Assembly (NCBI GenBank): GCA_020205615.1
Contig: CM035167.1
Span: 29,029,130 to 29,093,129 of the forward strand
From: Panax quinquefolius
Taxonomy: Eukaryota > Streptophyta > Magnoliopsida > Apiales > Araliaceae
Length of the DNA stretch: 64,000 nt
Direction: 5' to 3'
Position 1 is the first letter of the stretch; each line of letters starts with the position of its first letter. The position numbers and the translations under genes were made by a program. The notes under the pieces were generated by a model, which searched no databases, was not told where the DNA came from, and worked only from the letters and a program-made list of their open reading frames with translations. Shown here piece after piece: positions 47,712-60,215 of this stretch.

Positions 47712-48790
47712 TGTGACAACCCCAAAATAGGTCCATTCCATCCAACCCATTCTGAGTCGCCAAATACATGGTACAGAAAATAACTACAACTTTATTAATA
47801 AAATTGTCGTTCAAGATACGACAACACTTAAACTGTGAGTTTAAATACAAATATATACCAACTGTGACTCATGTCCCAACCGTGGACAGCACCTCATAAT
47901 GACACCTTACATAAATGTATAGTCAAAAATCGTTTTAGAAATTAAAATCTTTGGGAAGTGCTCAAGGAAACCTTCGTACATGGGAGGCCATGCGTCTAGG
48001 TTATGATAGATATCATATGGCCACATAATTATCCTTGGTTGACCCAATAGACCCCAAAGAAAAACGAGAAGATTACTATCATATTCTTCCCAATGGTGAA
48101 TCTTCTCTTGACATATCATTATCTCCACTGTCTCTAATTGGTTATTATACTCCAAACAAACACCAAGATTATATAGGTAGTGCTTGTAAATATACTCAAA
48201 GAAGTGGATGAGCACAACCCTGTCTTATGATGACACGAGGTTGTATGTCATTAGACATCTTGTATGATAGTGGCAAAACACCCTTCCAAGTTAAATTCAC
48301 CTCACCCTCAACATCTATAGACCACCGTTCTATTCCCCTGTTATTCCCCGCTTGTCCCAGCTACACTTTTATTACCTGAAAGGAATTATGAAGCAAAAGG
48401 GTGAGCACAACTAGCTCAGTAAAGAATATCAAGACTAAAGATAAATAAATTATCAATAGCCTTCAACAGTAATAAATTAGAGATTTAGAACATATGGTAG
48501 ATGATAAAACTTTTCAACCATAGTTACAGCGGAACGAGAAATCCATTAGAAGAGTCAAATAGACCATAAAATCTATTATCTTCTCCATGTTAAAAGTCCA
48601 CCAACAATGTTTTATCCCTGTAACATCATTCAACAATTTATGTCCACAATCACGTGTATAACTCATAATCGTAATTGTAGTTCTAAATTCCTTTCTTCAT
48701 CTAGGACAAAGATAATTTTCATCACCTGAAACATCAAAGATCATGGTTATACCAAATCACAGTTCATGTTCATAATCCTACTAATAAATT

Positions 48791-49020
48791 CATCTTTGCA
48801 CTACGGGTCAAAGATATTCATCAACAAGTCATCTTTGCACTATCGGCCAAAGATATTCATTAACAAGTCATCTTTGCACTACAGGCCAAAGATATTCATC
48901 AACAAGTCATCTTTGCACTACATGCCAAAGATATTCAACAACAGGTCATCTTTGCATTACGAGCCAAAGATATTCATCAGAAATCATTCATCTTTGCACT
49001 ATAGGCCAAAGATATTCAGT
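48791..49020 (-). repeat. 39-bp hairpin minisatellite, 6 units (F left LTR)
   Basis: CATCTTTG starts at 48791, 48830, 48869, 48908, 48947 and 48989 (periods 39, 39, 39, 39, 42). Most units contain ATCTTTG, about 10 bases, then CAAAGAT, a 7-bp inverted repeat. Confidence 0.92.
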
Positions 49021-49257
49021 TATATCATCATTTAGGACTGAGGATGATGAAAAATATTTTAAAGAAAACGAATCCAGTGAAACAAAAGAACAAATATTAA
49101 GGAGTCGTACTTTAAACAACCCAAGTTCAAAAATACTTTATAAATAACCAGAGTGGAGTAAAATTCAAGAATGAAGACCAAAATAGATCCAATCAAAGAT
49201 AGGAATCATAACAGACAATCTTGGACACAGAGAAGAAAACTTAATTTTTCTGTAAAT

Positions 49258-49445
49258 AGTGTCGTATTCGTGAATAGTGTCAGATATCGTGAATAGCAGT
49301 ATACGTGAATAGTAACTCCGACACCAAAAGATAGAAATTTCACAAAAAACATCATCATGCTTCGTGAATAGTAACTGGTGAATAGTAACTCGTGAATAGT
49401 AACTCATGAATAGTATCTCGTGAATAGTAACTCGTGAATAGTAAC
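49258..49445 (-). repeat. GTGAATAGT short repeats (F left LTR)
   Basis: Many copies of (C/G)TGAATAGTAACTC at about 14-16-base spacing, densest at 49363-49445. A similar but shorter set occurs in C's LTR on the other strand. Confidence 0.85.
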
Positions 49446-51058
49446 CCTGACATGAAAAAGTTCCAAATTTGATAAAAAGTTCAAACCAATATTTCGGCAT
49501 AATGATATTGAAGAAATAATATCATTTATGAAGAAAAATAATCTCCCTTACCTCAGAAAGAATAGTACTTCTGACTGAAATACTGGATATAGTGCTAGAA
49601 GAACTTGCACCGTATAGCAATACTCGAAGCACTAAGATACTCACAAAAATGCGCTCGATATATAGAGAGAGAAAGAGAGAGAAATCTTTAGTTTCTGGTG
49701 TGATTTTCAATTCTATCCTAAGCACCCTATTTATTAAAAAATGCTTAGAACACCAAAGCAGAAAAATTTAATATAATATTAATATATATATCAAAAATTC
49801 TTACGCCCACTTTCTAAGATCTGAATTCAGCCAACAAATAATAACAAAAACAAAAAAAAACGTTTTTGTTATTTAAAATAATTAAAACTTTCAAAAATAA
49901 ATTATTTCGCAACTTCAGAACTTCTATAATTCATAATAAATAGCCCCTTTATCAGAAAATTCAAATCTCGCGTTTTTTTTAGGAAATTCAATTCTCTACA
50001 ACTTTGCAGAAGAAAGTTTTTCCAAATTTCAAATGTAAATTGACCGAAATCCACATCTGAGATGATTTTCTGTGCTATAATCAAATTTCGATAAGAAATG
50101 GGGTTCACCGACATGTTTAATATGTTTTTAAACAATTTTTGCAACAAAAATACTCTTCCTCCTCATATACTCATATATACCACATTCATTGTAAAAATAT
50201 CACCATTATTATATGATTAAAATATAATAATAAATTATTTTATCGAAAAGATAAAATATCAATTTTCAACAATTGTCACTTTAAAAATTTTCTCCATTTA
50301 TATCCATATAAAATGAATATTTTTCTTATCATATAAATCAATAATTAATTATTCACAAATAATATTACGAATCTGATAATAATGACAACCAGGCGGTTCT
50401 CAAGAAAGAGGGGCTTTCAATATGGATTTCTCTCTTCGGGCGGCGCAATTAGGTGACCAAACCTCTCCTTGAGGCGAACTTTCTAGACATTGCCAATAAT
50501 GTTATCTAATAATATTATTAGGATAATATGAATTATTGCTTCGATAATGGAAAATACTGTGTAGTGACAAAACAACAGTAATATAAAATATCAACGCAGC
50601 AATTATTGAATCAATAAAATACTAACAGTAATTACTGTAACAATTATTGAGTAGTGCCTTCTTACGTAAGAATCAATAATTGGTGCACATCTTGTGTGCG
50701 CTTCGTGCAACAACGCCAGACATCGTGTTTTAAACCACGGGTATTCCAACAGTGTTAACGGTAACAATTACGCCGTTATTTATAAAAACTCAAATTTGTC
50801 ATTTTCTTCATCCGACAGTTATTTTTGTTATGGGGCCCACAAATGGCTGCGCCGTCGTACGAATATTCCCCGACAGAAAGAATTCCACGACCAAACGAAT
50901 ATTCCCCGACAACAATGAATATTTTATAACTACTTGTGTATTTTGAAAAAAAATTCATATATCACCCTTAACTTTAAACTTTTATCAATTTACCATTTAC
51001 TGAATAATAATTATAAGAAAATTGAATACATTTATTTCATAAAATTCGGTGTCTTACA

Positions 51059-51391
51059 ATCTCCCCTCCTTATGAAATTTCATCCCCGAAATTTACGTAC
51101 CTGGTATTTCAAAGAGTTGAGAATACCTTGCTTTCATTTCAGATTCTATCTTCCCTGTCATCATGATTTCTCCATTGCTCATCTCCTATATTTTAAATAT
51201 CATTCTAGAATACAGCTTCAAAACAAGGGTTAATTGAACAAATTAACATATCACATAATATCCCGATATTATGAGTGACCAACAAATAAGCTTAGGTAGG
51301 ACACACTAGCGAAGGATTTACTTGTCTCTCCCCTCCTAGTTCTATTCCCTGATCTCAGCCAGAGATCATATCCCTAAGCTCTGATACCAAA
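51059..51391 (-). other. Residual internal region of F
   Basis: On the minus strand: primer site complement of 51378-51389 (TGGTATCAGAGC), leader similar to 47040-47213, a short stretch ending like C's pol, then the purine tract at 51061-51075 (CATAAGGAGGGGAG). There is no ORF of note. The deletion joined the leader directly to the last codons of pol. Confidence 0.88.
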
Positions 51392-52464
51392 TGTGACTAC
51401 CCCAAAATAGGTCCATTCCATCCAACCCATTAGGAGTCGCTAAATACATGGTACAGAAAACAACTACAACTTTATTAATACAATTATCGTGCAAGATACG
51501 ACAACACTTAAACTGTGGGTTTAAATACAAATATATACCAACTGTGACTCATATCCCAACCGTGGACAACACCTCATAATGACACCTTACATAAAGGTAA
51601 AGTCGAAAACTGTTTTAGAAATTAAAATCTTTGGAAAGTGCTCAAGGAAACCTTCGTACATGGGAGGCCATGAGTCTAGGTTATGATAGATATCATATGG
51701 CCACAGAATTATCCTTGGTTGACCCAATAGACCCCAAATAAAAATGAGAAGATTACTATCATATTCTTCCTAATGGTGAGTCTTCTCTTGACATATCATT
51801 ATTTCCACTGTCTCTAATTGGGTATTATACTCCAAACAAACACCAAGATTATATAGGTAGTGCTTGTAAATATACTCAGCAAGTGGATGAGCACAACCTT
51901 GTCTTATGATGACACGAGGTTGTATGCCATTAGACATCTTGTATGATAGTGGCAAAACACCCTTCCAAGTTAAATTCACCTCACCCTCAACATCTATAGA
52001 CCACCGTTCTATTCCCCTGTTATTCCCCGCTTGTCCCAGCTACACTTTTATTACCTGAAAGGAATTATGAAGCAAAATGGTGAGCACAACTAGCTCAGTA
52101 AAGAATATCATGACTAAAGATAAATAAATTATCAATAGCCTTCAACAGTAATAAATCAGAGATTTAGAACATATGGTAGATGATAAAACTTTTTAACCAT
52201 AGTTGCAGCAGAACGAACAATCCATTAGAAGAGTTAAATAGACCATAAAATATATTCTCCATGTTAAAAGTCCACCAACAATGTTTTATCCCTGTAACAT
52301 CATTCAACAATTTATGTCCACAATCACGTGTATAACTCATAATCGTAATTGTAGTTCTAAATTCCTTTCTTCATCTAGGACAAAGATAATTTTCATCACC
52401 TGAAACATCAAAGATCATGGTTATACCAAATCACAGTTCATGTTCATAATCCTTCTAATAAATT

Positions 52465-52720
52465 CATCTTTGCACTACGGGCCAAAGATATTCATCAATA
52501 AGTCATCTTTGCACTACCGGCTAAAGATATTTATTAACAAGTCATCTTTGCACTACATGCCAAAGATATTCATCAACAAGTCATCTTTGCACTACATGCC
52601 AACAAGTCATCTTTGCACTACATGCCAAAGATATTCAACAACAGGTCATCTTTGCATTACGAGCCAAAGATATTCATCAGAAATCATTAATCTTTGCACT
52701 ACAGGCCAAAGATATTCAGT
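52465..52720 (-). repeat. 39-bp hairpin minisatellite, 7 units (F right LTR)
   Basis: Units at 52465, 52504, 52543, 52582, 52608, 52647 and 52689. One is shortened to 26 bases, and the array has one unit more than the left LTR. Confidence 0.92.
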
Positions 52721-52969
52721 TATATCATCATTTATGACCGAGGATGATGAAAAATATTTTAAAGAAAACGAATCCAGTGAAATAAAAGAACAAATATTAA
52801 GGAGTCGTACTTTAAACAACCCAAGTTCAAAAATACTTCATAAATAACCAGAGTGGAGTAAAATTCAAGAATGAAGACCAAAATAGATCCAATCAAAGAT
52901 AGGAATCATAAAAGACAATCTTGGACACAGAGAAGAAAAATTAATTTTTCTGTAAATAGTGTCGTATTC

Positions 52970-53150
52970 GTGAATAATGCTGTATACGTGAATAGTGCCG
53001 TATAGGTGAATAGTAACTCCGACACCAAAAGATAGAAATTTCACAAAAAACATCATCATGCTTCGTGAACAGTACTCGTGAATAGTAACTCACGAATAGT
53101 AACTCATAAATAGTAACTCGTGAATAGTAACTCGTGAATAGTAATCTCGA
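52970..53150 (-). repeat. GTGAATAGT short repeats (F right LTR)
   Basis: Counterpart of 49258-49445, with a different copy number and spacing. Confidence 0.85.
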
Positions 53151-53423
53151 CATGAAAAAGTTCCAAATTTGATAAAAAGTTCAAACCAATATTTTGGCAT
53201 AATGATATTGAAGAAATAATATCATTTAAGAAGAAAATAATCTCCCTTACCTCAGAAAGAATAGTACTTCTGACTGGAATACTGGATATAGTGCTAAAAG
53301 AACTTGCGCCGTATAGCATTAATCGAAGTACTAAGACACTCACAAAAATGCGCTTGATATATATATATATAGAGAGAGAAATCTTTAGTTTCTGATGTGA
53401 TTTTCAATTCTAACCTAAGTACC

Positions 53424-53433
53424 CTATTTATAG
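53424..53433 (-). promoter_or_regulatory. TATA box, F 5' LTR
   Basis: CTATAAATAG on the minus strand, about 1.28 kb into the LTR. The hairpin array lies 0.7-1 kb downstream and so would be transcribed. Confidence 0.55.
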
Positions 53434-54722
53434 GAAAATGCTTAGAACACCAAAGCAGATCTGAATTCATCCAACAAATAATAACAAAAACAAAAAAAAC
53501 ATTTTTGTTATTAAAAATAATTAAAACTTTCAAAAATCAATTATTTCGGAACTTCAGAACTTCTATAATTCATAATAAATAGCCCCTTTATCAAAAATTT
53601 CGAATCTTGCAAATTATTTTAGGAAATTCAATTCTCTACAACTTTGTAGAAGAAAGGTTTTCCAAATTCCAAACAGAAATTCACCGAAATCGACATACGG
53701 ACGATTTTACAGGCTATAATCAAATTTCGAATAAGAAATGGGGTTCACTGAGACATGTTTAACATGTTTTAAACAACTTTTACAACAAAAATACTCTTCC
53801 TCCTCATATACTCATATATACCACATTAATTGTAAAAATTTCACCATTATTATATGATTAAAATATAATAATATATTATTTTATCAGAAAATATAAAATA
53901 TCAATTTTCAACAATTATCACTTTAAAAATTTTCTCCATCTATATCCATATAAAATGAATATTTTTGTTATCATATAAATCAATAATTAATTATTCACAA
54001 ATAATATTATGTAATCACAATAATGACAACTGTGCGGTTCCCGTGAAAGAGGGGGCTTTCCAATAAGGATTTCTCCTTACTAAGACGCAATTAGGTGACC
54101 AAACCTCTCCTTAGATGTAACTTTCTAGACATTGCCAATAATGTTATCTAATAATATTATTCAGATAATATGAATTATTGCTTCGATAATGGAAAATATC
54201 GGCATGCGTTGACAAAACAACGGTAATATAAAATATCAACACAAAGAATTATTGAATCAATAAAATATCGAGCGAAAGAATTACTATAACAATTATTGAG
54301 TAGTGCCTTTCACGTAAGAATCAATAATTGGTGCAATACTGCAGTATGCTTCATTGTGCAACAACGCCAGACATCGTGTTTTAACCACCGGGTATTCCAA
54401 CAAAGTGTTAATTGGTAACAATTACGCCGTTATTTATAAAAACTTAAATTTGTCATTTTCTTCATCCGATAAATATTATTACATTATGGGGCCTACAAAT
54501 GGTCATGCGCCATCGCATTTAATATTCCCCGACGTAAAGAATATTCCACGACCAAACGAATATTCCCCGACAACAATGAATATTTTATAACCACTTGCGT
54601 ATTTTGAAAAAAATCATATATCACCCTTAACTTTAAACTTTTATCAATTTAACCATTTACTGAATAGTAATTATAAGAAAATTGAATACTTTTATTTCAT
54701 AAAATCGGGGTCTTACAGTGTT

Positions 54723-55370
54723 CGTCATATGAAGGAGGTAGAGTTTATTAGATTGGAACAAAACAACATGACGGTGTCCCAGTACGAGGCGAAGTTCGCG
54801 GAGTTATCCAGGTTTGCACCTCATTTGGTGGAGAATGAGGAACGTATGACGCGGATGTTTCTGAGAGGTTTGAAACCCGGCATACGTCTATATCTCATTT
54901 CTCATAAATTTTCTCTCTATTCAGATGTTGTCAATAAGGCTCAATTATTAGAGCGAGATAACGAGTATGGTCATTCGAGGGACCACAACCGGGATCATAC
55001 CGGTGACAGCAGTCATCAGAACAATGATAATCAGTGAAGAAAGAAGAATACCAAGAGCGGCAACCACTTTGGTGGTAATCGTGGCCATGAAAATAGAAGA
55101 AGCGAGTCGTGGGGAGATTTTAAAAATAGGAGATTCAACAATGACACTGTGAAGACGTCAACACCAGCAGCAACTTGTTTTAAGGGAAGAGAACGATCAC
55201 TGGTCGTATGCTATAAATGTGGAAAAGAGGGATACATCAGCCAAAACTGTCCACAACAGTTCAAGGTATGCTATAATTGTGGAAAGGAAGGACATATCGC
55301 TCGAGATTGTACTGTAGCAAAACCAAGTCCAGTGGGAATGCTGACTCAAAAGGCTGTCCCATAAAAGTTA
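54723..55370 (+). pseudogene. gag: Element C gag, second part
   Basis: Continues from 47711 in the same frame as RHMKEVEFIRLEQNNMTVSQ. The capsid end (LSRFAPHLV, FLRGLKPGIR) is followed by a His/Asp/Arg-rich linker with an in-frame stop at 55035-55037. Two intact CX2CX4HX4C zinc knuckles follow, CYKCGKEGYISQNC (55209) and CYNCGKEGHIARDC (55269). A stop lies near 55362. Zinc knuckles bind genomic RNA during packaging. Confidence 0.9.
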
Positions 55371-58300
55371 AAGTCAACGGTTCTTGGAAGAGCGTTTGTC
55401 GTGACTGGTCAAAATGCGAGGAACCAAAACGAGGTGATCACTGGTAAACTAATAATAAATTCTTGTGAAGTTTATACCTTACTAGATACCCGTGCTACCC
55501 ATTCATTTATCTCTCCTACTTGTGCTCAACGTTTAAATTTTACTCCAGAGAAATTAGACTTTGACCTATCTGTGGAAACTCTATTATGAGAAACTTTCAT
55601 CACATCCACTGTTTATAAATCTTGTTTGATCCAAGTTAGCACCATCACATTACCTGTTGACCTTATCTCTTTAAAGATACTTGCTTTTGATGTGATTTTA
55701 AGGATTGATTGGTTAACTACTCATCATGCCAAAATTGATTGTTTTCGTAAGGTTGTTAGTTTTCATATTCCTAAACAACCTGTTGTTCGAATTCAAGCAA
55801 CTAAACCATTAAAATCAATCACTGTTATATCAAGCCATAAAGCCATTCGTTTATTAAAAAAATGGATGTCAAGCTTTCTTAGCCCATGTTATGGATTTGA
55901 ATAAAGACACGTCATATTCGAATAATATTCCTGTTGTTATTGACTTTCACGACGATTTCTGAAGAACTTCCCGGTCTACCCCCAGAACGTGAAGTTGAAT
56001 TCTTTATTGATCTTGAACCTGGTACAAAGCCCATTTCTAAAACCCCATATCGAATGGCTCCTATTGAACTTCAGGAGTTAAAAGTCCAATTACAGGAGTT
56101 GTTGGACATCGGTTTCATTCGTCCTAGTACATCTCCTAGGGGTGCTCCTGTTTTATTTGTAAATAAGAAAGACGGGAGTATGCGACTTTGTATTGACTAT
56201 CGAGAATTGAACCATGTCACCATCAAGAATAGGTATCCGCTACCTCGCATTGATGACCTGTTTGACCAGTTGCAAGGAGCACAATTCTTTTCAAAAATCA
56301 ATCTTCGCTCGGATATCATCATTTGAAGGTTAAAGCGAGGATATTCCAAAGGCGCCTTGAGAACTTCCATGACGGGCATTATGAATTCCTAGTCATGTCT
56401 TTTGGATTGACTAATGCTCCTGTGGCTTTCATGGATATGATGAACCGAGTATTCAAGGATTATTTGGATCAGTTCATTGTTGTCTTTATTGATGACATCC
56501 TCATATATTCCAAAAGTCGTGAAGATCATGAGCACCATTTGAAGCTGGTACTGCAAAGGCTTCGTGATAACAAGCTATATGCTGAGCTGAAGAAATGCGA
56601 GTTCTGGCTTGAGGAAGTATCATTCCTTGTGCACGTGGTGTCAAAACATGGAGTATTTGTTGACCCGATGAAGATTGATGCAATACAAAGTTGGGAACAA
56701 CCGAAGTCGGTGACCGAAGTATGTAGCTTTTTGGGCTTAGTTGGTTATTATCGGAGATTCATGGAAGGATTTTCTCGAATCGCTACTCCATTAACTCAGC
56801 TGACTTGGAAAGATATCAAATTCGTATGGAGCGAGGAATGCGAGAAGAGTTTCCAAGAGCTTAAGAGGAGACTAATTTCGGCACCTGTTTTGACCATACC
56901 ATCTGGCTCGGATGGATTTGTTATCTACAGCGATGCTTCAGGCAAAGGGCTAGGATGTGTTCTCATGAAATGTGGGAAAGTTATAGCCTATGCCTCATGA
57001 CAACTTAAAGAATAGGAGAGGAATTATCCTATTCATGATCTAGAGTTGGCAGCAGTCATTTTCGCGATAAAGATCTGGTGGCACTATTTATGTGGGGAGA
57101 AAGTGGAGTTATATTCAGACCATAAAAGCCTCAAATATTTCTTCACCCAAAAAGAACTCAACATGCGGCAACGACGTTGGCTCGAGCTGTTGAAAGACTA
57201 TGACCATACCATTCAATACCATCCTGGAAAAGCGAACGTGGTAGCCGACACATTGAGTAGAAGATTATACGCGGGAACGAGTGTGATGTTGTCAACACAA
57301 AGGCCCATTTTGTGTGATTTACAAAAGATAAAGATAGAATTCAAGACTCCGGGGACCCATGCAATGATGTCAAGTATACGTATAGAACCAACTTTAATAA
57401 AAAAAGTTAAAGTTGCTCAAGTCACAAACCCGGAGCTGATGCGTATGAAGAAGAAAGTACAAGAACGTGTTATTCTAGAGGCAAGAATCGATGAAGAAGG
57501 AATACTTCGAGTCCACTCCAGACTTTGTGTTCTTAACGATTCTGATTTAAAGTACAAGATCATAATGGAGGCACACAATACACCATTTGCAATCCATCCT
57601 GGAAGTACCAAAATGTATCGTGATCTTCGACATACATTTTAGTGGAACAATATGAAGAGAGAAATTGCAAAGTTTATCTCGAGGTGTTTAACTTGTCAAC
57701 GTGTAAAGGCAGAGCATCAAGTGCCTAAGGGTCCATTGCAACCACTTGAGATTCCGAAATAGAAGTGGGAACATATTACCATGGATTTCGTTATGGGTCT
57801 TCCCACGGTTTCTGAAGGCATAAATGCTATTTGTGTTATTGTTGATAGATTAACCAAGTCTGCTCATTTCTTGCCGATACGGGAGACTTATTCCCTTGAA
57901 TGTCTTGCTCGTATGTACGTAGATGAGATTGTGAGATTTCATGGCATGCCAGTATCCATAGTTTCGGATCGTGACCCAAGATTCACTTCAAGATTTTTGG
58001 GTTAGCTTGCAAAAAGCTATGGGCACGAATTTACGATTCAGTTCGGCATACCATCCTCAAACGGACGGGCAATCAGAGAGGACTATTCAAACTCTTGAAG
58101 ATCTATTAAGACTTTGTGTCCTAGATTTTAAAGGGAGTTGGGATATGTACCTACCATTGGTGGAATTCTCCTACAACAACAGTTATCAGGCAAGTATAGA
58201 TGTGGCTCCATTTGAAGCATTGTATGGATGAAAGTGTCGCTCTCTAATATGTTGGGATGAGGTGGGAGAAGCAACGTTGTTGGGACCAGAGTTTGTATGT

Positions 58301-58861
58301 ATGACTACGGAAAAGATCCAAAAGATTCGACAATGTATACAAACGGCACAGGATCGACAAACGAGTTATGTGGATCTTCATCGAAAGGACGTGGAATTTA
58401 GTATTGGGGATCATGTATTATTGAGAGTTGCTCCATGGAAGGGAGTTACAAGATTTGGGAAGAGAGGAAAGCTCAATCCACGATTTATTGGTCCATTTCA
58501 GATTCTTGACCGAGTAGGATATGTGACCTATAGACTCGCGTTACCTCCAAGTATGTCTCGTGTTCATAATGTTTTTCATATATCTGTGCTACGTAAATAT
58601 GTAAAAGACCCAAACCACGTTATTGAGTTAGAACCGGACGAAATAGTAGAAGACTTAACGCATTTAAGAGGTTTTGTCAAGATCTTGGATAGGAAAGAGC
58701 ATGTCCTACGCACAAAGGTCATACCACAAGTCAAAGTTTTGTGGAAGAACCATGCTATAGAGGAAATGACCCGGGAGTTGGAAATGGAAATGAAAGCGAG
58801 TTATCCTCTCCTTTTCGAAACACCAGGTACGTATGTCAATTTCGAGGACGAAATTTCATAA
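55371..58861 (+). pseudogene. pol: Element C pol (PR-RT-RH-INT-chromodomain)
   Basis: Protease near 55474 reads LLDTRATHSF, with Arg in place of the catalytic-loop Gly. RT runs from about 55970, with [11 protein letters not shown] near 56241 and FIDD near 56487. RNase H has YSDAS (about 56925). The integrase zinc region is from about 57570, with core ITMDF (57775), VSDRDPRF and QSERT all kept. GPF (58488) and the chromodomain-like tail VKVLWKNHAIEE end at 58861. Frameshifts near 55860, 55965, 56305-56350 and 57995; stops near 56998, 57013, 57640, 57760 and 58229. Integrase catalytic residues are intact, unlike A. Confidence 0.92.
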
Positions 58862-58872
58862 GGAGGGGAGGT
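58858..58872 (+). other. Polypurine tract of C
   Basis: AAGGAGGGGAGG-type run directly before the 3' LTR start TGTAAGACCC. It overlaps the end of pol. Confidence 0.85.
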
Positions 58873-59431
58873 TGTAAGACCCCAACTTATTATAAATGAA
58901 ATTGAATTTCTCTATTTATTATTTTGAAATAGTAAGGGTTGAATTGATTAATGTGGTTAGTTATGGGTAAAATGCGCAAATATTTCAAATAAAAAAGTGG
59001 TTATAAAATATTTATTGTTGACGGGGAATATTCATTTGGTCATGGAATATTCTTCCTTTCGGGGAATATTAAATGCTGACAGCCTTGATCTTTTTGTGGG
59101 TCCCATAACAGAAAGTGATTGGATGAAGAAAATGACAAGTATAAGTTGTTTATAAATAACGGCGTAGTTGTTACCATTAATACTGTTTGGAATTTGAAAA
59201 AATTTTCTTCTACAAAGTTGTAGAGAATGAAGTTTCCTATGGAAAAGACATAAGGTTTAAATTTTTTCTGACAAAAGGGCTATTTATTATGAATTATTGA
59301 AGTTCCGAAATAATTGATTTTTGGAAATTTTAATTATTTTTAATATGAAAAACATTTTTTACATTAATTGTGGGTCTTGCATGTGATATAAGTTGCTGAA
59401 TTTAGATCTAGGAAAGTGGGCATAAGAAATT

Positions 59432-59467
<36 letters not shown>

Positions 59468-59506
59468 TTTTATTAAATTTTCTGCTTTGGTGTTCTAAGC
59501 AATTTC

Positions 59507-59516
59507 CTATAAATAG
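59507..59516 (+). promoter_or_regulatory. TATA box, C 3' LTR
   Basis: CTATAAATAG at the homologous place to 45771-45780. Confidence 0.55.
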
Positions 59517-60082
59517 GGTGCTTAGGTTAGAATTGAAAATCACATCAGAAACTGAAGTTTTCTCTCTCTTTCTCTCTCTATATTATCGAGCGTATTCATG
59601 TGAGTATTTTGAGACTTTGAGTGTTGTTATATGGTACAAATTCCTTCAAAGACTATATCCAAAGATTCCAATCGTAAGTATCTTGTCTTTTCGAGGTAAG
59701 GGATGTTATTTTCTTCTTAAATGATATTATTTTCTTCAATATCATTATGCCAAAATATTTGTTTGAACTTTTTATCAAATTTGAAACTTTTTGTGTCGGG
59801 GTTACTATTCACGTATACGGCACTATTCATGTATACGGCACTATTCACCGAAAAAATGATATTTTCTTCTTTTTGTCCAAAATATCTATTATGGATACTA
59901 GCTTTGATTATATCCATGTTTTGATCATTCCTGAATTTTACTCCACTATGATTACTTATGAGGTATTTTTGGACATGGATAAACCGAAATACGAATCCTT
60001 AATATTTGTTATTTTATTTCGCTGGATTCGTTTCCTTTAAAATATTTTTCATCATCCTCAGTCCTAAATGATGATATTACTG

Positions 60083-60215
60083 AATATCTTTGGCATGTAG
60101 TACAAAGATGAATGATTTTCTGATGAATATCTTTGGCCCGTAGTGCAAAGATGAACAGGTGTTTAGATGAACATGAATTAATCGATGAATATCTTTGGCC
60201 TGTAGTGCAAAGATG
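60083..60215 (+). repeat. Hairpin-unit repeats in C 3' LTR (3 copies)
   Basis: ATCTTTGG, about 9 bases, then CAAAGATGA, three times, matching 46343-46475. Confidence 0.8.

Larger units (their letters stand above)
47712..51058 (-). mobile_element. Element F 3' LTR (left)
   Basis: 3,347 bases, collinear with the right LTR, with scattered differences. It contains the 39-bp array 48791-49020 and the GTGAATAGT repeats 49258-49445. The TATA position near 49726 is altered (CTATTTATTA on the plus strand). About 1.45 kb longer than C's LTR, though parts are clearly related (the ATAATAAATAGCCC block near 49933). Confidence 0.9.
47712..54717 (-). mobile_element. Element F: gene-less derivative of the C family, inserted in C gag
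   Basis: Two long LTRs (47712-51058 and 51392-54717) flank only 333 bases. Ends TGTGACNACCCC and GTCTTACA; perfect 5-bp duplication GTGTT. The internal part keeps the primer site, a leader matching C's, the last codons of pol (a KARYSQLFEIPGT-like tail) and the purine tract; all of gag and most of pol are deleted. It could move only with proteins supplied by a relative such as C. Confidence 0.92.
51392..54717 (-). mobile_element. Element F 5' LTR (right)
   Basis: 3,326 bases. 39-bp array at 52465-52720, GTGAATAGT repeats at 52970-53150, TATA box 53424-53433 (minus) intact. Followed by GTGTT and the rest of C's gag. Confidence 0.9.

Noticed and set aside
48791..49020. 39-bp regularly spaced repeats, CRISPR-like at first sight
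   Set aside because: Units are contiguous without unique spacers and lie inside a plant LTR. It is a minisatellite.
47214..58861. Plant pararetrovirus or envelope-bearing retrovirus
   Set aside because: Long LTRs, integrase with HHCC and DDE and a chromodomain-like tail identify a Ty3/gypsy chromovirus; no movement-protein or envelope gene follows pol.
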